Shown here in pieces: positions 19,630 to 22,833 of a DNA stretch of 22,833 nucleotides; positions within the stretch are counted from its first letter, which is position 1, and each line of letters starts with the position of its first letter. The notes beneath the pieces were generated by a model. That model had not been told where the DNA came from. It did no database searches and worked only from the letters and a program-made list of their open reading frames with translations. The DNA is from Folioceros fuciformis. Lineage: Eukaryota; Anthocerotophyta; Anthocerotopsida; Anthocerotales. A program made the position numbers and the translations under genes. Where the stretch lies: positions 1 to 22,833 of the forward strand of contig JBNGIO010006264.1 in NCBI GenBank assembly GCA_049999805.1. Direction: 5' to 3'.

Positions 19630-20271
19630 ATGGCAGGGCTGCGCACGCTGCGGGCGGCACTCCAGTGCCTGCTCCTGGCTGTGGCGTGGAGCTCTCTTGC
19701 GGAGGCAGGGGTCAGCTTCAAAACTCTGCCCAAGGCGTTCATTGTCTCTTCCCAGATCCAGGGCAGCGAGGGCAATCTGACTTCCGCCATCGCCAGAGCT
19801 GGGATTGATGCTCTGAGCATCACCTGGAGCCTGAACAGCTCCTTCTCCGGACAGGACCAGAGCTACCGCACCCTGAGTGCTAGGCTCTGCTTCGCGCCGA
19901 AGAGCCAGCTCAACCGCAAGTGGAGGAAGGGATTCGACGATCTGGACAAGGACAAGACCTGCTACCAAAAGATCGAGGATGTGCCGTACTCTGCTCCAGG
20001 AGGCTCGATTCTGTGGAATGTTGCTAAGAACGTGCCCAAGGCCACCTATTTCTTGCGCATCTACTCCTTAGACGCCGATGGTAATGAGCTTGCCTTCGGC
20101 CAAACTACTGACAAGAACAAGACCATCAACCTGTTTCAGGTCCGTCCCATTTCAGGGCGAACCCTCTCCATCGATATCGCCGCTGCCTGTTTTTCCACAT
20201 TCTCTCTGGTGGCCCTGGCAGCTTTTTTCTTCCAGGAGCATAGGTATGCCAAGAAGAAGGGCCAGCTCTGA
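19630..20271 (+). CDS. NAR2: NAR2/NRT3: partner protein of NRT2 high-affinity nitrate transporters (213 aa, intronless)
   Basis: Single uninterrupted frame of 213 residues. An N-terminal signal peptide (about 1-26, hydrophobic core LLLAVAW, ending AEAG) is followed by an extracytosolic domain with the NAR2 blocks LSITWSLNSS (62-71), LCFAPKSQ (86-93), WRKGFDDLDKDKTC (98-111), AFGQTTDKNKT and RPISGRTLSID. A C-terminal membrane helix (about 182-202) ends in a short basic tail (RYAKKK). NAR2 escorts and activates NRT2 transporters in the plasma membrane for high-affinity nitrate uptake. The Arg and Asp nine residues apart in the WRK...KDK block, reported to my recollection as important in rice NAR2.1, are both present (R99, D108). 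No NRT2 gene is in this window. Identification is secure; length is usual for the family. Confidence 0.95.
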   Translation: MAGLRTLRAALQCLLLAVAWSSLAEAGVSFKTLPKAFIVSSQIQGSEGNLTSAIARAGIDALSITWSLNSSFSGQDQSYRTLSARLCFAPKSQLNRKWRKGFDDLDKDKTCYQKIEDVPYSAPGGSILWNVAKNVPKATYFLRIYSLDADGNELAFGQTTDKNKTINLFQVRPISGRTLSIDIAAACFSTFSLVALAAFFFQEHRYAKKKGQL

Positions 20272-22697
20272 TCTGCAGGCCTGAATGCTAGGAAGAAAGC
20301 TGGCGTGCAGGCATGCCTGAATATAAGCACCTCCTCATGCCAGTCGTGATTCCTCCCATGCATCGATATAGTGAGTAAGCGATGTACTTGATTCATTCAG
20401 TGTATGTACTATATCAATCTGCGCGGGCTTCTGCCCACGTGCAGCTTCTCAACCGGTTGTCTTGCAGTGTAAGAGGCTGGTAGAAAATGATCTCGCACTC
20501 CTGCAGTTAGTCTTGTACACCGAGCCTCGTAAGAAGTATGGGCTCCAGCACATGTGGGATGTGTGACTACCACTCCACCCTCAGTTTGTGATTCGCGTAC
20601 TTCCCGCACGCAAGTGTTAACTCCAGGCACCTCTGCGTGTTGCATGAGTGTACTGTATGTGACTTCAAATTCTCTCAGTCAAAGAGCACTGAAACTTATC
20701 TGGCTATCGGCCTTTTTCTGGCTTTCATGGAGTGCGGATCATATCTGAATGCAACCGATGTTCCGGTTAGATCTGTAAATGGAAGTCGGCAAATATCCTG
20801 AAGGCTGCTACCCCTTGACGACAAGGAGCGGAGGTTGCAATACGGCATGGTGCTGAAGAGTGTCCTTGTTGCTTGTTGCGAACTGTGTGTTCTCTTCCGT
20901 GTGTGCATGAGGCTACTTTCCTCATCTCCAGTACCCTACAGCGCGGCCCCGCTTCCGTACACATAGCCTGGAGTAAGCGTGCACCTGTTACGCAAACACT
21001 AGGGTGCTGCGACGCATCGTCTTGACATGGAGTCAAGTGCAACCAGCAGCCGATGTGCACAAGGGGGGATGCCGATTTGCGTATCAGGTTGCAGGTTAGA
21101 AGGACCCTTTGGAGTGACCATGACTTGCCTGGAAGTAACTGTCATCTTGTGTTTCCGACAGGCCTTGTGCGTCCTGCGAGTACTGACGACTGCACTCGTC
21201 TTACTCAGGATTCGTTCTTGGCTTCAGGACTTCCTGAGGTCTGGCCTCACAGCTGAATGCACCTGCTTCCAAGTTTCAACTGTGACGTTCCGATCCAAGG
21301 CCCGGAGAGGCTCCGATCAAGAGATTCGAGCCTGCTCCTACTAACACTACACTTGGTCCTGTCCCGCCAGTTTTGACCGAGTATCTCATGCTGCAGCAGT
21401 TTAGGGTCAACCGGCTTCGTTGCCTGCGTTTCTGAAATATGCTCAGCTACTTATGAGAAAGAAACACGCCTGTCAGGTTCAGTCTTCTTCTGAGACACTC
21501 GACTTGGGAAGGAGAGGCACCATGAACCATCTGCGTGTCCAAGGAAACGAGCTGCTCTGGATCTGTTGCTGTATGGCGTGCAGGCTTATGCACGAGGGCT
21601 CCCAGTTGTTTGCCCTACTTGGAGGAGAGGCTATGCAACCCTAAGGCTCCAGTGATTGCAGAGGCCTTCAGAACGCAAGCGAAAGTAAAGAGATGCGGCC
21701 TTGTTGCTCCATTTGTCCAGACACAACCAGTGCCTCTCGTCTGAGTCCTTTGCTATGCATACTTACTTCCCAGCAAGTGCTCCTGCTCACGGCAAGGATC
21801 TCGTTGGAAACTCGACCTGGAAGCTTTTTTTTGCCAAGCGTTCGCTCCTTCTCTAAGAGCTCCTCGGGTTGTCTTGCAGGTACAGACAAAAGCCGGTGGT
21901 TGGCAGATTGACCCTGTCCTCCTTGGGGGATAGATTGTCGCCAGCGGCCGGGAACAGATCAAAAAGTCGAAAGGGCTCACATACAAAAATTCATATTATA
22001 CTGAATCACGTCATCCACAACGTGGATCGCTTACCATTCCACGGACGGTTAGGAATGCGTCCGGTGCTGTCCTGTCCTACCTTGGACAAGTTACGGGCAT
22101 ATACAGTACACACATAGGTATGTACGTCATTCAGTCTGCGAATTAGTCTAAAGGTATCATGGTATTTGTCGGCGCCTGAAGGCGACTGGGTTGTTCCTTC
22201 CCCAGCGTGACTCTTGGGCTCTCCCTTTCCCGTGCTTGGGGTTCACCCCCACCTCTTTTCTATTCGGGAAAACTAACGCTTGCAAGTAACGTAACGGGAA
22301 AATGTGAATCCACGTCGACAGGTGTGGCGGCAGGTCAAGAAGTCTCCAGTTTGCACCGGTTTTCGGGAAAGGCGGCCAGGGAGCAGCAGACCGGGCGGAG
22401 GCCTGCAGTGATGACGTGAGAGAGAAAGCTTGGCCGCCGAAAAATGGCTGCCAGGGCGGAGGAATCGCTAGTCTGTCTCCTAGGGCCTTCTGACACAGAA
22501 TCTTCCATCCACCCGTATTGCACCTCTGACGGGGGCCGCATCCTCCCCCTCGCCGGGGAATCGCATTAGACTATCCCGCTCGTTCCGAAAGTCCACGCCA
22601 TTTGCATCGCGAGCGCGGCTTCTGGCAGAGGCATTCGGTGTGGCAGTGTGCTGGTGTGGTGTTGGTGTGCTTGTCGTGTGGGTTGTTGCGGAGTTGC
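20272..22697. other. Long intergenic stretch without a supported gene
   Basis: Apart from the presumed NAR2 3' UTR just after 20271, I see no frame with family resemblance, codon regularity or convincing splice continuity on either strand. Short open frames are scattered in all frames. No tRNA or rRNA was recognised by eye. The final few hundred bases (about 22,200 onward) become GC-richer and may be the promoter and leader of a gene running off the right edge. Confidence 0.5.
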
Positions 22698-22833
22698 ATG
22701 CTTTTCAAGAAGCAAAAGGATAGAAGTGTTCGATTGGGGCTGGAGTTGGGGGCGGCAATTGGCAGGGAGACCTGGATGTGGCCGGAGCTGCGCAATCGTG
22801 CTGGCAGGGACTGCTCGCCGGCGAAGCTTCTGC
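22698..22833 (+). CDS. Candidate start of a gene running off the right edge
   Basis: From ATG 22698 the frame stays open for 45 codons to the end of the window: MLFKKQKDRS at the start, then a segment with LELGAAIGRE, MWPELRNRAG and CSPAKLL. I recognise no family. It lies in GC-rich sequence after a gene-poor stretch, which fits a first exon, but an open run this short can arise by chance and the minus strand is also open here. Confidence 0.3.
   Translation, partial: MLFKKQKDRSVRLGLELGAAIGRETWMWPELRNRAGRDCSPAKLL

Noticed and set aside
21027-21744. Several plus-strand frames of 70-105 codons
   Set aside because: Overlapping frames of mixed composition with no conserved motif, no splice logic and no homologue that I recognise.

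Overview
This is a nuclear land-plant segment. Genes are split by short introns of about 80-300 bp with GT..AG borders, and the products are plant families: SOS1-type Na+/H+ antiporter, the nitrate-transport partner NAR2/NRT3, a PPR protein and the small mitochondrial ATP synthase subunit. A long, unusual CD36/LIMP-2-type gene and the PPR style suggest a seed-free plant (bryophyte, lycophyte or fern). That is an inference; no species can be named. All exon models were built by hand from reading frame, splice borders and family resemblance.

Layout, left to right. (1) 1-5129, minus strand: SOS1-like antiporter in about 20-21 exons, start codon present, C-terminus cut off by the left edge. (2) About 5,690-8,400: AT-rich block with a dead Ty1/copia reverse-transcriptase remnant and five families of short direct repeats, including a 41-bp array whose unit carries a 14-bp perfect palindrome. 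(3) 8523-9002, plus: 55-residue mitochondrial ATP synthase 6-kDa subunit in three exons, too short for simple ORF calling. (4) 14254-9384, minus: CD36/SR-B/LIMP-2 family protein of about 1,280 residues with two membrane anchors, a long N-terminal extension and a C-terminal cytosolic tail of roughly 480 residues. (5) 14508-15862, plus: 110-residue conserved plant protein of unknown function, divergent from the CD36 gene across 253 bp. (6) 16288-18825, plus: PPR protein with an OSB-like PDF motif encoded before the PPR tract. (7) 19630-20271, plus: intronless NAR2. (8) 20272-22690: no supported gene. An open frame begins near the right edge.

No operon logic applies. SOS1 (Na+ efflux) and NAR2 (nitrate uptake) are both plasma-membrane ion-transport functions; the ATP synthase subunit and probably the PPR protein are organellar. 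The items most worth following up are the plant CD36-like gene and the PDF-PPR fusion.
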